Assembly (NCBI GenBank): GCA_020466095.1
Contig: CM035806.1
Location: 134,368,573-134,432,572, forward strand
Reading direction: 5' to 3'
Length of the DNA: 64,000 nt
From: Chlorops oryzae
Lineage: Eukaryota; Arthropoda; Insecta; Diptera; Chloropidae
The notes beneath the pieces were generated by a model. That model searched no databases and was not told the origin of the DNA. It worked only from the letters and a program-made list of their open reading frames with translations. Position numbers and translations under genes: made by a program. The first letter of the stretch is position 1; each line of letters starts with the position of its first letter. This document shows positions 1 to 10,424 of the stretch, piece by piece.

Positions 1-721
1 GCTCACTATTGAGTGAAATTAGTTTTCATTTTATTACTTTTATCGCACTGCTCGCCTGCTAGTCGTCACCTAAAAAAAATAGCGTCAGAAAGCGACAAGA
101 AGCGACTCTCGCGGCGACTACGGTAATAGGTATTTAGCGACGACGACGACAATATTGCGTCGACGGCGACTACTGTAATACGAATCTGTCGCTTCGTCTA
201 TTTTTTGCGTCGACGGCGACTACCGTAATAGGCCTGATTATTCTGTAGCCAATACTTAATAATTATGCCGAAGAATTTTATATTTTCTTTAATAACTATT
301 TTAAAATGGCTAATTAATGTTGATTTTTCAAACAAAAATTTATTATATATATTTCTCATGCCTAAAAATATGCTAAGTATCAAAAACAGAAACAATTTCA
401 AAACACTTTTGAGCAGGTAGTTTCATATTTTTTCGGTATTAATTTGTAGCATGCTTTTAGACAAATTTAAGATGGACCTTAGTTTGAAAAAGCGCAAGAC
501 AAAAATTCGTTTTTGACCTATAGCTAGCTCCCTGGGCATTCCTTCTCAAAAAAAAAAAATTTTTTTTAAAACTCATAGAATTTAATTTTACTAGAGGAAT
601 ATCAGTTTTTTTGTCGAACAAAATGATCCACCCTAACATACATGTATGTATGTATCTTAAAGGCAGATCTAAGAGTTATGATGGATTTATACATATATTT
701 TTTTTTTTCGTTTTTTTGCAG
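1..721 (+). other. intron sequence upstream of first visible exon
   Basis: No coding exon is seen here. The segment ends in a long pyrimidine tract and a CAG acceptor at 719-721, so it is the 3' part of an intron whose upstream exon lies outside the window. It contains a diverged tandem repeat at about 90-232 and A/T-rich sequence. Confidence 0.6.
90..232. repeat. diverged GACGGCGACTAC tandem repeat
   Basis: The motif GCGTCGACGGCGACTAC followed by TGTAATA or CGTAATA recurs at about 152 and 206, with a more diverged copy near 110, separated by GACGAC-rich spacers. This is seen directly. It may be the remnant of a larger foldback or minisatellite cut by the window edge. Confidence 0.5.
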
Positions 722-1127
722 AGCACGCTTTTTTCGCCGTCAACCGGTCCAGCATCTATGCTAGGAAATATTGGTTACAATCGTAATCGTACAAGTCCGC
801 CCGTTGATATATGGTATCAGTGTAATCTCGAATTGGTTACCTGCGCCGAGTGCGTCATTCGAATAACCTTTATGCATTCGAATTTCTCCAAGATGTGCGA
901 ACGCACGGGGGGCATAAATAATAATGGAGCGTCGGGTGTTAAATCACCATCGATGTGTCCCTGTGAGCATATTGAATTCTCGGAGCCGCCATACGATACG
1001 TCTATTTCTGGCCAAGAATTCTGCGGCAACGGCAAGGTCTTTCGCAGCAAAACCCGGACTCTGCTACTAAAATTTTTTTACCGAGCGACAAATAGTCATG
1101 TCTTTTCGTTGCAGTACTTTTCCGAAC
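722..1127 (+). CDS. CUB/LDLa transmembrane protein, visible exon 1 (CUB-like domain 1)
   Basis: First exon of the host gene inside the window. Acceptor CAG is at 719-721 after a T-rich tract, and donor GTAGGT follows 1127. It reads 135 codons plus one base. It looks like a CUB domain: Cys pairs (CNLELVTCAEC, MCPCEHIEF), an FCG turn, and an end of the form LLLKFFYRATNSHVFSLQYF. CUB domains are extracellular beta-sandwich modules that bind protein partners. The split codon c|ga joins exactly to the exon at 3188, giving SERNVKV across the junction. The N-terminus and signal peptide are upstream of the window. An ATG-like start before 722 in the same frame is intronic and was not used. Confidence 0.82.
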
Positions 1128-1449
1128 GTAGGTTTGACCATAAAGCAAAACATCCCTGCGGGTAATTTCATACTCTGGCAACATCAAATTTATCCATATT
1201 GCGTTTAAAGGGTTAAACGATTACACCGGATGAAAGTTCTCTATAAAAACCATGCAAGCTATATACAATATCCAATAATGATGATCTGATCAAATCTAGA
1301 AAAATAATGATTTTGTCAGATATGAGGATGTTTATTGTCGGGATGATTTTCAATTAACCCCTTCACTAACATTGAGACAATATATTAACAACAAAAATAA
1401 AAAAGTTATGAAGGATCCATTTTTCATATATGTACATATGTATGTACAG

Positions 1450-1587
1450 CAGTGCCATCTTTACGCAGCCCAGGACCCCGCGGTATGAGGGGCCCCCAAA
1501 AGTTATAATACTTATACATTATGAAACATTGAAAGGGCCCCACTTTTCTGCGGTCCCAGGGCCTCCCTCACGCTAAAGACGGCGCTG
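1450..1587. mobile_element. hAT-type MITE, TSD ATGTACAG
   Basis: A 138-bp element with imperfect terminal inverted repeats (CAGTGCCATCTTTACGC against CAGCGCCGTCTTTAGCG). It is flanked by an exact 8-bp duplication ATGTACAG at 1442-1449 and 1588-1595. The right duplication includes the first three bases of the foldback element that follows, so this MITE inserted into the end of that older element. Confidence 0.85.
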
Positions 1588-1592
1588 ATGTA

Positions 1593-2866
1593 CAGTAGAC
1601 CATACCTCAAACAAAAAAGTGCGCCATATACCAGCGAATGTGACGCATTTTTGCAAGAGAATCGAACGTAGAGGTCGCGCATTGGTATATTTCTTCATAT
1701 CTCTGGTGTTTATAGTCGGATTTGGTACATGAATGTTTTTGTCGCAAGGATACCAATATGACCTCTCTAGAAGTCATTGACCTCCGGCGTACCGTTCTAG
1801 TACTTACCCTCAAGATTTCAGTTCCTACCATCTTAATGTACCACCCTAATATTATATAAATAAAACCCTTAAGATATCATCAAAATTCTCCTCAGGAAGT
1901 ATATCGATATTTCCAACAGAACTATTTTTAAATAAAATTTGAAAATTTTTTGCCACTGTTTGGTCCCTATCTATCTATGAGTTGAAGTTTCGTGTTCCAA
2001 AGTGACATCAAAATGTACTCTGAGATATGCCAGGTAATTTTTCTGAAAACACTGTTATGCTAAAGTGACGCATTAGGGAACTACATATAACCGCTTGAAA
2101 CTCCAAAAAAGCAATTCTTCCTAAAAGTATGCTATTAAATATTTTATTTAAATGCAAAAAAAATATCGCTCAGTTTCTTCAAGACCGCCATAATTAAAAA
2201 AGCAAGATTTTTGAGTCAATGATGAGGAAATATTCCCGCTATCATGGCTCACATTGTATACAAATTTCGTATAGATACTTCTCTGTGTGGGAAGAGAATA
2301 ATTTCTTCTTTTTTTGTATAAGTGTGTGTCAATTGAAAAGAACGTGTGTTCTGAAAAATGAAAATTTTTTGAAATATGACGTTATTGAAGTAATGAGCGA
2401 TATAATTATACATTCAAATAAAATATTTAATAGCATACTTTTAGGAAAACTTTGAGGTTCAAGCACTTATAGTTCCCTATTTTATTTAAAAATAGTTATG
2501 TTGGAAATATGTATCGATATACTTCCTGAGGAGAAGTTTGATGATATCTTAAGGGTCTTATTTTTTTGATATTAGGGTGGTAGGAACTGAGATCTTGAGG
2601 GTAAGTACTAGAACGATACGCCGGAGGTCAATGACTTCTATAGAGGCCATGTATCCTTGGTATCCTTGCGACAAAGAACATTGATGTACCAAATCCGACA
2701 ATAAACACCAGAGATACGAAGAAATATACCAATGCGCGACCTCTACGTTCGATCGAAAAAAAATTTTCTTTTTCTTTTTGTAATTGTATTGACGCAAAAA
2801 TGCGTCACATTCGCTGGTATATGGCGCACACTTTTATTTTTCCATATAAGGTGGTACGGTCTAATG
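1593..2866. mobile_element. 1.27-kb foldback element with TA target
   Basis: The two halves are inverted copies of each other, centred near 2230. The best-matched outer arms are 1593-1940 and 2490-2866; inner arms are more diverged. Termini are CAGTAGACCATACC and, on the other strand, CATTAGACCGTACC. Both ends abut TA (1591-1592 and 2867-2868), as for Tc1/mariner-type insertions. There is no coding capacity. It lies in intron 1 of the CUB gene. Confidence 0.8.
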
Positions 2867-2868
2867 TA

Positions 2869-3030
2869 CAGTGTGATCTTTCTTAAGCTTAATCGAGGTG
2901 TCCGCTTAAGAGGAAACTATTTAAGAAGCAGAAACACTAGAGAATTCCCAAAAAGTGTCCGTTTAGGAGGGGTGTCCGCTTAAGAGGAGTGTGCGCTTAA
3001 GAGGAGTGTCCGCTAGGAGAGAGTACACTG
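2869..3030. mobile_element. GTGTCCGCTTAAGAG-type MITE, copy 1
   Basis: A short element bounded by CAGTGTGATC on the left and GAGTACACTG on the right, with several GTGTCCGCTTAAGAGGA subrepeats. It begins immediately after the TA that ends the foldback element. The right TA is not kept (AA). A related copy is at 11674-11832. Confidence 0.7.
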
Positions 3031-3187
3031 AACATAAATTCTTACTTAAAAAATATGATTAATGCAATGCATTAATAATGCATTCTCAATTCTCACATGG
3101 CTTTGGATGGAATAGCTTGGAAGTGAAAGGGTTAATTTATTTATTTAGTGAATTAATGAGTTAGTGAAAAATTGGTATTGTTTCCAG

Positions 3188-3589
3188 GAAACGTCAAAGT
3201 CATAAGTGGCTCACCAAAGCAATCCATCATAAGCAATTATTCGAAAAATCCTCCAGAGGTGATCTCGACACCCTATTTTCCGATGCCTTATCCGCGTGAC
3301 TACGGAATCGAGCATATTTTGACATGCGAGGCTGACGATTGCCAAGTGAGTCTGGATTTTACCGATTTTCAATTGGGCCTCTCGTCAACGCTGGAGATAT
3401 TCGATTCGAATGGCCAAATGCTGGACTCGTATACCGGCGAGCACTTTCGACCGCCAATAACGACGAGCAGTGGGAAATCGTTATTGCTTCAGTTTCGTGG
3501 GAATGGCGCGAGTGGCGTCGGCTTTCGTGCTGAAGTGACGTTCATGTCGTCAAAGCAGCTAAGGGAGGATCGGCTTGTACCATTTACGG
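3188..3589 (+). CDS. CUB/LDLa transmembrane protein, visible exon 2 (CUB-like domain 2)
   Basis: Acceptor TTTCCAG ends at 3187 and donor GTGAGT begins at 3590. The exon starts in phase 1 and ends in phase 1. It encodes about 134 residues with a second CUB-like fold: STPYFPMPYPRDYG resembles the CUB 'SPxYPxxYP' start, then two Cys (TCEADDCQV), a LEIFD-type strand, and a GVGFRAEVTF end. The split codon g|at joins to exon 3 to give PFTDCGG. This domain has fewer cysteines than classical CUBs, so the fold is inferred from sequence pattern rather than from a search. Confidence 0.82.
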
Positions 3590-3889
3590 GTGAGTATGTT
3601 ATCGGGTAGTCATTCGGAGAATATACGCAATTTATTAGCGGATGTCGACAGAGCGAAGAGTAGAATTAGAATAATTATGCTGTTTTCGTGAGCGACAAAA
3701 ATTCCATTAATGACAGTTTGTTTGGGGCTTTAGTCCACACCTAGGTTTAACGATTCGTAGCAATGCTATGAAAAGTAAATGCTATTAATCGTTCAAATCA
3801 ATTTGGAAATAATTATAATTAGAGCTTATGCGTTAAAGGATTAAAGAATGACGGGTCTCGCGGCTGTCCAAATTATACCTATAGGTACA

Positions 3890-4065
3890 CAGTGGTGGAT
3901 TTAACTTATAGACAATATAGGCAGCTTCCTAGGGCGGTAAATTTTCAGGGGCGCTAAATTCCGACAGTCAATGTATCAATAAAAGAAAAGGCGAAAATTA
4001 GGCTGCTGTCTGAGGCAGCTAAATCTCAACTGCTTAGGGCTACAAATTGTCTTAGTCCGCCCTTG
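3890..4065. mobile_element. probable hAT-type MITE
   Basis: Termini CAGTGGTGGATTTA on the left and, on the other strand, CAAGGGCGGACTAA on the right, followed by related GACAATWT stretches. The ends look hAT-like, but I could not see a matching target duplication, so the boundaries are approximate. Confidence 0.45.
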
Positions 4066-5198
4066 CATATGTATGTATACATTAGGGTGTCCAAAAAAAA
4101 TTGTTTTTCTTGAACCCGCATTTTTCGAAAGCTTATGGGTTAAAGTATTTTTGAGAATTTTTTAGATTTTTTGTAAAAGGTTTAGAGGAAGCTTAGCGGG
4201 GATTTCCAAAACTAGTCGGAAGAAAAGTATCCCAGATTTGTTTTCATGTACGTACATAAACGACAAAATATACTGATTTTATAGGCCAGTTAGGCGTCAT
4301 TAATTGATTTTTTTTTAAAACAATTTGGGCGCCAAAAAAAGGAATCAAAATGACGATTTTTTCATAGGTATTGATATTCGGCCCATGAAAAACTCGTCAT
4401 TTTGGTTGTATGTATTTGATGTAGACTCCCAGCAATTATGTGTCATGTATGGTAATGCAAAATGTCATGCAAACGGCTTGCTGTTTATGCATTCCGGAAT
4501 CGATGTTTTTTAACACGGCGATGTCCTACGAAAAGTAAGGCATGAACTTTTGCCTTACCAGTTGTAGGTAAAGTAATCGACTTTGAAGTGCATTCCTTTT
4601 TGCATTCTCAAATAATGCAAAATTGGTTGAATATAGGGTTTGTATTGCATTACAATTTGCATTTCTCACTAATGTAAAATTGCTTAAATTATGGGTTTTA
4701 AATTCTAGCCTAAAATTATGCCTGAATTTTTAAGGAATATAAAAATACGTTCAAAAATATTTTAATTATACATATTCAATTTGGTTTTATTTCGATTGAG
4801 TTTATAAAAAAAAAAAATGAACTAGTTTGGTGTTTTTTTTTACTGCTGTATATTTATAGTGATTAATTTTTATTCGGTGGAAAGCGTATTGGATATCCTT
4901 TTGGTATTCATCTTTAGTATATCCCTCTTTTATTAAACAACCTGAAAAAATATTTATAAAAGTCTTTTAGTGTTTTTATATAATCGAAATTAGTGTACTT
5001 ACTAAATATAAGTAGTATCTTTCAAGTTTGTTAGGTCCTTAAAGCACTTTTTATCTTTGAGGCCGCGATAGTTGAATTCAAGCAGCACATCAATCTGTAT
5101 GAGTTTTGGAAGACATTCCACAAGGGAGCTTTTAATTGCTTTTATTTTGCACAACACTGTAAATAAATTTATTAAATTCTGCTTTCATTGCTAATAAC

Positions 5199-5439
5199 TA
5201 GAGCTGTCAAAAATATGCATTTATAGATTTAAAGCATACTTTATGGAGTAAAAATTTTGTTCAACTCGCATAAAGTTAAGATTCAAATAGATTTTTAACT
5301 TCAATAAGAATTTTTATGAAGGTAGAAAAGCCGTTTGAAGTTCAACTTTACTAGACTTATTCGCAAAATGTTGGTAAGAAAAGTTTTTCCCCCATAAAGT
5401 ATGCTTTAAATTTATAAATGCATGTTTTTGACAGCTCTA
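5199..5439. mobile_element. hAT-type MITE, TSD CTAATAAC
   Basis: A 241-bp palindromic element with terminal repeats starting TAGAGCTGTCAAAAA. The inverted match continues through a segment close to TTTAAAGCATACTTTATGG. It is flanked by an exact 8-bp duplication CTAATAAC (5191-5198, 5440-5447). Confidence 0.88.
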
Positions 5440-6147
5440 CTAATAACTCACTTGAAAATATTAGGAGCACACTGTCGAGCTTTTTACCGCGCTTTTTAAT
5501 ATTATTATTGTCGGCTTAACTCCACTTGCACCTTTAAACCAACACAATTCGATCAAAAGTGATCATTTTTTCAAATCCCGTTACCGTTTATTCTTGACGT
5601 ACTTACATATTTTTCGTTTGTTTCCTTTGAAACGGCTTTATGCCAACGACCGTATATACATGCGTCCATACATATACACTTACCCAATAGGACAAATCAT
5701 GGTGAAACAAATAATGACTAGAACATGACATTAGACCTATGACCCTTCCACATTTTAAACCAAATTTATCATTGAAAATTTAGATTACTATAATATTCTC
5801 TCGATAACGAAGTCATTATCTCTGACCAGTAACCAAACTTATCTTTTCATATCCCCAGTTAAAAAAATTAATGACTGCCCTTTATGACAAAAAGTCTGGA
5901 TGTGTGCACATTCTATTTTGTTTCGCCCTCTGCTATTTGTCATGATTTGCTTTCGCAGTAAAAACATTCGGCTACACATGATCTTTTCGATTACCTCTCC
6001 ATGTAAATTGGTTCAATTTTTTTTTGCATTCCAATTTTGCATTGCTTTGGAATCAATGAAAGATTACATTTCTTTGCTAATGCACTCAATAAATAACTGC
6101 TGGGCTGGTACACGTACACAAGATAAAGAAGTATAAATCTAGATATA

Positions 6148-7150
6148 CACTTGATCCTCGTTTTACGCGGTTTGACGGGACCAGAAAAAGTACGCGTAAA
6201 ACAAAAACGCGTTAAAAAAGTAAACTTTTCAAACAAAACAGCTAGCTGGGGCCACATTGTAAAAAAAATCGCGCAAAAAAATTTTTCGCGCAAAAAAGTC
6301 TAAACTTACATACAATTTTCTTACCTCGTGCCTTAAAAAATATGCGCGCTTTTGGATATGTTTAAAAAAAAATCCCAAATCGAAATGTATTTAAATTTTA
6401 AAACAATATTTAATATGTACATATGTACTTCTTGCTGTTTTACAGTGTTTAAAAAAAAAAAAGATACAATGGTTCAGTCCAAGATGAAAAAGAGATCATA
6501 CAAAGTTTGATTTGTATTTTTTAGTTTTTAATGTAATCAGTTATTAAACGCTGAGTAGCATTTTCTTTTAGGCTATCATACACATCTCGATAGCCTTGCA
6601 TTAATTCTCGAAGATTACGACAAAATGCTGTTGAGCGCTCGTCATCCGGATCGTTATTGGAAAAAAAAACTTCAAGCTCTTTTGATTTTTCTAGACCATG
6701 TCGAAGTACTGAAGCTGTGAACGGTGGAGTATCACAGCAGTCAATTTCATCGTCGCTATCCGAAGGCTCATTATTGTTTCCGTCAACTGCTTTTAAAATT
6801 TCTTCATCTTCGATAACGACATTTTCAAAAAGCGCATTACGGTCTTCAATAGACATATTACTAAATCCTTCTCCGCCAATTTGATTGGCCAATTGGAAGA
6901 TATCGGCATACGTAGACAGAGTATCGATATCATTTTCTTCGCGTGCCACAACATCTTTCCATACATTTTCCCAGCACTGTTAGATGTATGGCGGAAAAAA
7001 TGTATTTGAACAACAAAAAGGAAAAACTAATCTATGAAAATACGCGCAAAAAAAGACCAATCGCACAAAAAAGTAATCGGGGGATGTTTTGCAAACACCG
7101 CGTAGAAAAAAACCGCATAAAAAAAATTCGCGTAAAACGAGGATCAAGTG
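6148..7150 (-). mobile_element. Tigger/pogo-like element, internally deleted
   Basis: Termini CACTTGATCCTCGTTTTACG form an inverted pair, and both ends abut TA (6146-6147, 7151-7152). The terminal wording (CCTCGTTTTACGCGG) is typical of Tigger/pogo elements. The body holds only the C-terminal part of a transposase on the minus strand, so this copy is non-autonomous. It sits in intron 2 of the CUB gene. Confidence 0.8.
6521..6949 (-). pseudogene. Tigger/pogo transposase C-terminal remnant
   Basis: An open stretch of about 142 codons on the minus strand. It extends upstream in frame through CWENVWKDVV before meeting a stop near 6980, so there is no natural start. The tail is acidic (SDSDDEIDCCDTPPF) and ends RLITDYIKN. 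The W-E-N-x-W-K-D segment resembles the region after the DDE core in Tigger/jerky-type transposases. All catalytic-core residues are missing. The classification is an inference from this segment and from the element's termini. Confidence 0.65.
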
Positions 7151-7469
7151 TATTCGCCCATTTGCGTCTGACTGAAAGAATCCGTGTATAAAATTAGTGA
7201 GTAACCTAGATTAATACGCGTATCCGGCTTGCAGGGGTATCATGATGTTTTGTAAATGTGTGAGTGCAAACAAGTATCGAGATTTGCTGTGTGGGTAATG
7301 ACCCAGCGGATTATTATCTCCTGAATGACAATGTCATCAGTGATTTCATCGATGACATATAGCTGACATTGTCATGCATGACATCTTGGAGGGATGCTGT
7401 TCACGTGCTTGAATCTCATTGGCTATTGAAATTTAAATAAGGTTTTAGCGTCAGTTGAACGTTATCATG

Positions 7470-7536
7470 GATGGCATAGTGTATGAGTGGTCGACTCAGA
7501 ATCCGAAAATCGCGGCTCGATCCCTGGCTGAGGCGA
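7470..7536 (+). other. tRNA-like module (in CCCAGCGG copy 1)
   Basis: An A-box-like TGGCATAGTGT at 7472-7482 and a degenerate B-box-like GGCTCGATCC at 7514-7523 stand at tRNA spacing. Between them is CGACTCAGAATCCGAAAATCG. The closest relative in the window is 48916-48980, in the same position of a sister element. It looks like a decayed tRNA-derived segment, not a functional tRNA. Confidence 0.55.
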
Positions 7537-8094
7537 ACAAAAATTGTTAAAACTTTTAAAAAGAAGAGAGTTATCAAACTGGTTTCTATAAATTGACATT
7601 TGAAGGGCAGCCGCGAATAACGTTGTAAGTGACAGAATTCAAATTGTTCACAATTCGCAAAAAACGTTTTAAATTAAGAAGACAATTTCTGTATTTTTTT
7701 TTTTAAATTTATTATCAAAGTATTTAGTTTAAAAAACCATTTTAGTAAAAAAAAAATTGTGTAATTATAATATTTGTTTAGTAAATGATATATTGTATCA
7801 TTTTAAAATGGAATAACGTTTCACATCCAAAACTCGTTGCTTGTTAAAACGTTATTCCACGATTCGCAACAGAGAGTACGATGTCATTTGAAACGTTATT
7901 CGATAAAAAATACTTCTTCCAAAGAAATTTTCTTCCATTAGCTTCTGTGTCTAAAATAAAGGATTTATCATAGAGATTTAAAAATAATTTATTACAAAAA
8001 ACTATATAACAAAAACATAAATCCAGTATGAAACGAAAATTCTTTTCAAGAACTTTAAACTAAACTTCAAAGATAAATTTGCTAAAAGCTAAAT

Positions 8095-8280
8095 TTAAAC
8101 GCAGACCGATTTATAGAACTCGGCGTAGCTCTCAGGCAAGTATGATGCCATTGCCAGTAGATCCTTTTTCTTTTCCTCACTTAATCTTAAGTAAGTTTTT
8201 TCGTAGAACTTATGAAAATGGTCCCTAATTTGCTGTATGCTAAATCTTTTACAATAAAAGCAGCATCGACAATCACAAAC
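8095..8280 (-). CDS. mobile-element-encoded protein, exon 2 (Cys-rich)
   Basis: The acceptor is ATTTTATAG (minus strand) just before VCDCRCCFYCKRF, so the 64-nt intron 8281-8344 joins Gln to Val in frame. The exon encodes four clustered cysteines (CDCRCCFYC), a helical stretch QIRDHFHKFYEKTYLRLSEE, and stops at 8095-8097 after SVCV. The joined product is about 118 residues. The Cys cluster suggests metal binding, by inference. The pattern 'GK-x-Y...C-x-C...' continues that of exon 1, which supports the splice. Function unknown. Confidence 0.55.
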   Translation of the reverse strand, partial: VCDCRCCFYCKRFSIQQIRDHFHKFYEKTYLRLSEEKKKDLLAMASYLPESYAEFYKSVCV

Positions 8281-8344
8281 CTATAAAATTATAATTTCAA
8301 TGAAACATAGTTTTATGTGCACTTGAAACGTTATTCCATGTTAC

Positions 8345-8515
8345 CTGGTCAGGAGCGTTTCTTTCAGGTAAACTCTTATTTTTTCTTGAAATATAAGCTT
8401 TTCCACTATTTCTTAACCTTTTACTTCTATTGTCTTTCCAATTTTCGACATTAGCTTTTCGTTTTGTACCTCGGTAGCACTTGTCAATTAAATTTGATAA
8501 TTCAGATCGCATCAT
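8345..8515 (-). CDS. mobile-element-encoded small basic protein, exon 1
   Basis: The start is an MM pair at 8515 on the minus strand. The exon encodes a basic stretch with KRKANVENWKDNRSKRLRN followed by SGKAYISRKNKSLPERN, ending at APDQ. Donor CAG|GTAACA lies at 8345/8344. This lysine/arginine-rich 'NWK-N-x-x-KRLRN-x-GK-x-Y' pattern resembles an uncharacterised domain I associate with insect transposon-type proteins, but I cannot name the family. It joins in phase 0 to 8280 across a 64-nt intron. It could be the 5' part of a transposase or accessory protein that has been shortened. Confidence 0.55.
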
Positions 8516-9532
8516 TTTGTTATGTACTTACAACGTTCTTCGACTGACTGACTCTTTCTAATTGCGATTTGATCGATCTAAGGAGCAAAATTTTGGATGA
8601 TTTGTTGTTGGAGCAATGTAAAAGAAGCATGTCAAAGAGAATATGCAAAAAAAACGGTTTTTCAAAAATTGGCGTTTGCAACGTTATTCGCGGCTGCCCT
8701 TCATTTAAAGAAAAAAAGAGCAATGTGCTGCTCTCAAATGCTTTTTTCGCCATCGCACCTCCTAGCATGACATTGTCACCGGTGAATTCACTGGTCATAC
8801 AAAGTGTCATATAAATTGTCATGCATACTGGATCCAAAGTCACCCTGACTTCATCGATCATGTCAGCGGGACATTTGCCGCTGGGGAATGCAGCAATGAA
8901 AATTTCAACTTTAATCCTGGAAGTATGCAACGAATTTTTGTTATAATGTTTTTGGGAATATACACTCAAAATAGTTTCGCAAGAACTTTAAATTGTTGAG
9001 AAAATGTTATTGAAAAAATTAAATTGTTGCAACCAGAATTCATTTTCAATTTCTGTGGTCATGCGAAGAATTTTGTTTGTTTGTTTTAAGAGCTTCCATT
9101 TTTTTTTTTTTTTAAACAATTCAAACTATTGGGAACGATTTAACCAACGAAATTGTTGGGACAAAGTATAAAATTGTTGGCATTGCATTTTTTTTTTTTT
9201 GAGTTTAATATTAAATAAATATTTAAAAAATATCTGAGCCTCAGAAATATGAATCCGAAATGAGTCCAAAAGATGGTCTGACAAGAGTGCGAGACGGATC
9301 TTATGTGGACTCATTCGATGTATGAAACGGATCCATATATGTATTGGACGATCTGCACAAGAAGGAAAACGCGCTATTTAGGAACTCTTAGGATAGCAAA
9401 TTTAGAGGATTTCCTCCGAATTGGGCTTCGTATAGGACTCACAACGTTTGCTGGATAATCGTTAAATTTTTCTCTATACTATTTCTTTTCGTTTGGCCAT
9501 AATAATTGTTTGTTTTTTTTTTTTTTCAAAAG

Positions 9533-9901
9533 ATTGCGGCGGAATCGTTTCGGGACCGGGCGGCGCCATAACGATGATGGACATGATCGAGAACGCGACG
9601 GATGTGCGTTATTACGATTGCATTTGGATAATAAAGCCTGGCAACAATTACATGATGATGAAGTCTCACATCTCGCTGCGCGTTCAGGAGTTCCTCGGCA
9701 TGGCTTCGCATTCCGATTTGATTATACGTGCGGGAACGACGACTGATGCCGCCGAAATCGAAAAGGTCTCGTGGCCAAATAACGGCCTAAGCAAAGAGAA
9801 TCACATTGTACCAATATTGACTGGATTCTATATTCGCTTGCGCGGAGTTTTCGGCGTCTCATCGAAATTGGCCATCGTGTACAGCGTCTTCAATTATCTG
9901 A
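9533..9901 (+). CDS. CUB/LDLa transmembrane protein, visible exon 3 (CUB-like domain 3)
   Basis: The acceptor follows a 16-T tract, the exon starts at 'at' completing an Asp codon, and donor GTGAGT is at 9902. It is phase 1 at both ends. It encodes DCGGIVSGPGG...YYDCIWIIKPG, the classic CUB opening (CGG...C-W-x-I-x-P). It continues through LIIRAG and ends in GVSSKLAIVYSVFNYL. The 'IRLRGVFGVSSKLAIVYS' end matches the last CUB strands. An alternative frame overlapping 9510-9746 is a shadow. Together with exons 1 and 2 this makes a three-CUB ectodomain. Confidence 0.88.
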
Positions 9902-9977
9902 GTGAGTGGAGTGGAGTGAAGTGGAGTGGAGTGGTGCCGGGGAGGCTGGGCGACATTGTACATTGTATTCTTTTTAG

Positions 9978-10331
9978 ATTGCTATATTGGTTCCGAGTTT
10001 TTGTGTGGTAACAATCATTGCATCTCAATACGATTGCACTGTGACAGTTTCGATCATTGCGGCGACGGAACCGATGAACCGGACTCGTGCGAGGAGGATT
10101 GGGCACATTTGCACAATGATCGTCGATGGTACTCGCATAAGTCCAACTATTATTTCCCTAAGATTGAACAATATCCGGATTTGAAGACGGCAACCGGAAT
10201 CTTCATTATAAGTACGTTGGGTATATTTGCTGTGCTCTCCGGTTGGATGGTAATTCTCTATCGCATGGGTGTTCGGGCAAGGCAACAGCGCGAATTGCAG
10301 AGCCATTTACAGACCATAAGTGAACTTTTGG
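9978..10331 (+). CDS. CUB/LDLa transmembrane protein, visible exon 4 (LDLa and membrane helix)
   Basis: Acceptor CTTTTTAG ends at 9977 and donor GTAAGT starts at 10332. Phase 1 at both ends. Residues about 393-430 of the visible protein form one LDL-receptor class A module: six Cys, and the Ca-binding acidic signature DHCGDGTDEPDSC. A juxtamembrane stretch follows, then a hydrophobic helix (GIFIISTLGIFAVLSGWMV, residues about 465-486) with a basic stop-transfer YRMGVRARQQR. This sets the topology: CUB and LDLa domains outside, tail inside. Skipping this symmetric exon would keep frame and delete both LDLa and membrane anchor. Confidence 0.9.
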
Positions 10332-10424
10332 GTAAGTATCTACATATGTGTTCCACAGTGTATTGCTTTCGAATTTTTACAATTTGGCGTTGAAAAAAAA
10401 AAAAAAAAAATATTTTACCAATAG

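Larger units (their letters stand above)
7604..8700 (-). mobile_element. AGGGCAGCC element with a spliced minus-strand gene
   Basis: Terminal repeats AGGGCAGCCGCGAATAACG are perfect inverted copies. Flanks ACATTTGA (7596-7603) and TCATTTAA (8701-8708) are a 6/8 match, consistent with a decayed 8-bp duplication. The sister CCCAGCGG copy at 48729-49273 shows the uninterrupted site (ACATTTAAAGAG). AATAACGTT, or its reverse complement, recurs inside at about 7616, 7811, 7847, 7890, 8327 and 8683, like transposase-binding repeats. The element carries the two-exon gene at 8095-8515. Confidence 0.75.
7302..8885. mobile_element. CCCAGCGG-family element, copy 1 (with tRNA-like module and nested insertion)
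   Basis: Begins CCCAGCGG and ends CCGCTGGG, with GA on both sides (7300-7301, 8886-8887). Subterminal sequence is full of TGACA/TGTCA motifs, e.g. ATGACAATGTCATCAG. The left arm carries a tRNA-like module at 7470-7536. A second element (7604-8700) is inserted in the body. Copies 2 and 3 (43216-44362, 48729-49273) share the arms. I do not recognise the superfamily. Confidence 0.78.
3590..9532 (+). other. intron 2 of the CUB gene (5.9 kb)
   Basis: Bounded by a GTGAGT donor and a T-rich AAAAG acceptor. The bulk is mobile DNA listed separately (3890-4065, 5199-5439, 6148-7150, 7302-8885). Stretches 4066-5190, 5448-6145 and 8888-9532 show AT-rich sequence with no gene that I can support. Confidence 0.75.

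Noticed and set aside
8520..8969. 149-codon minus-strand frame upstream of the small spliced gene
   Set aside because: It crosses the boundary of two different mobile elements (8700 and 8885), so it cannot be one ancestral gene.
9894..10306. Overlapping frames on both strands around exon 4
   Set aside because: Splice signals and LDLa/transmembrane coding support only the plus-strand frame used for exon 4.
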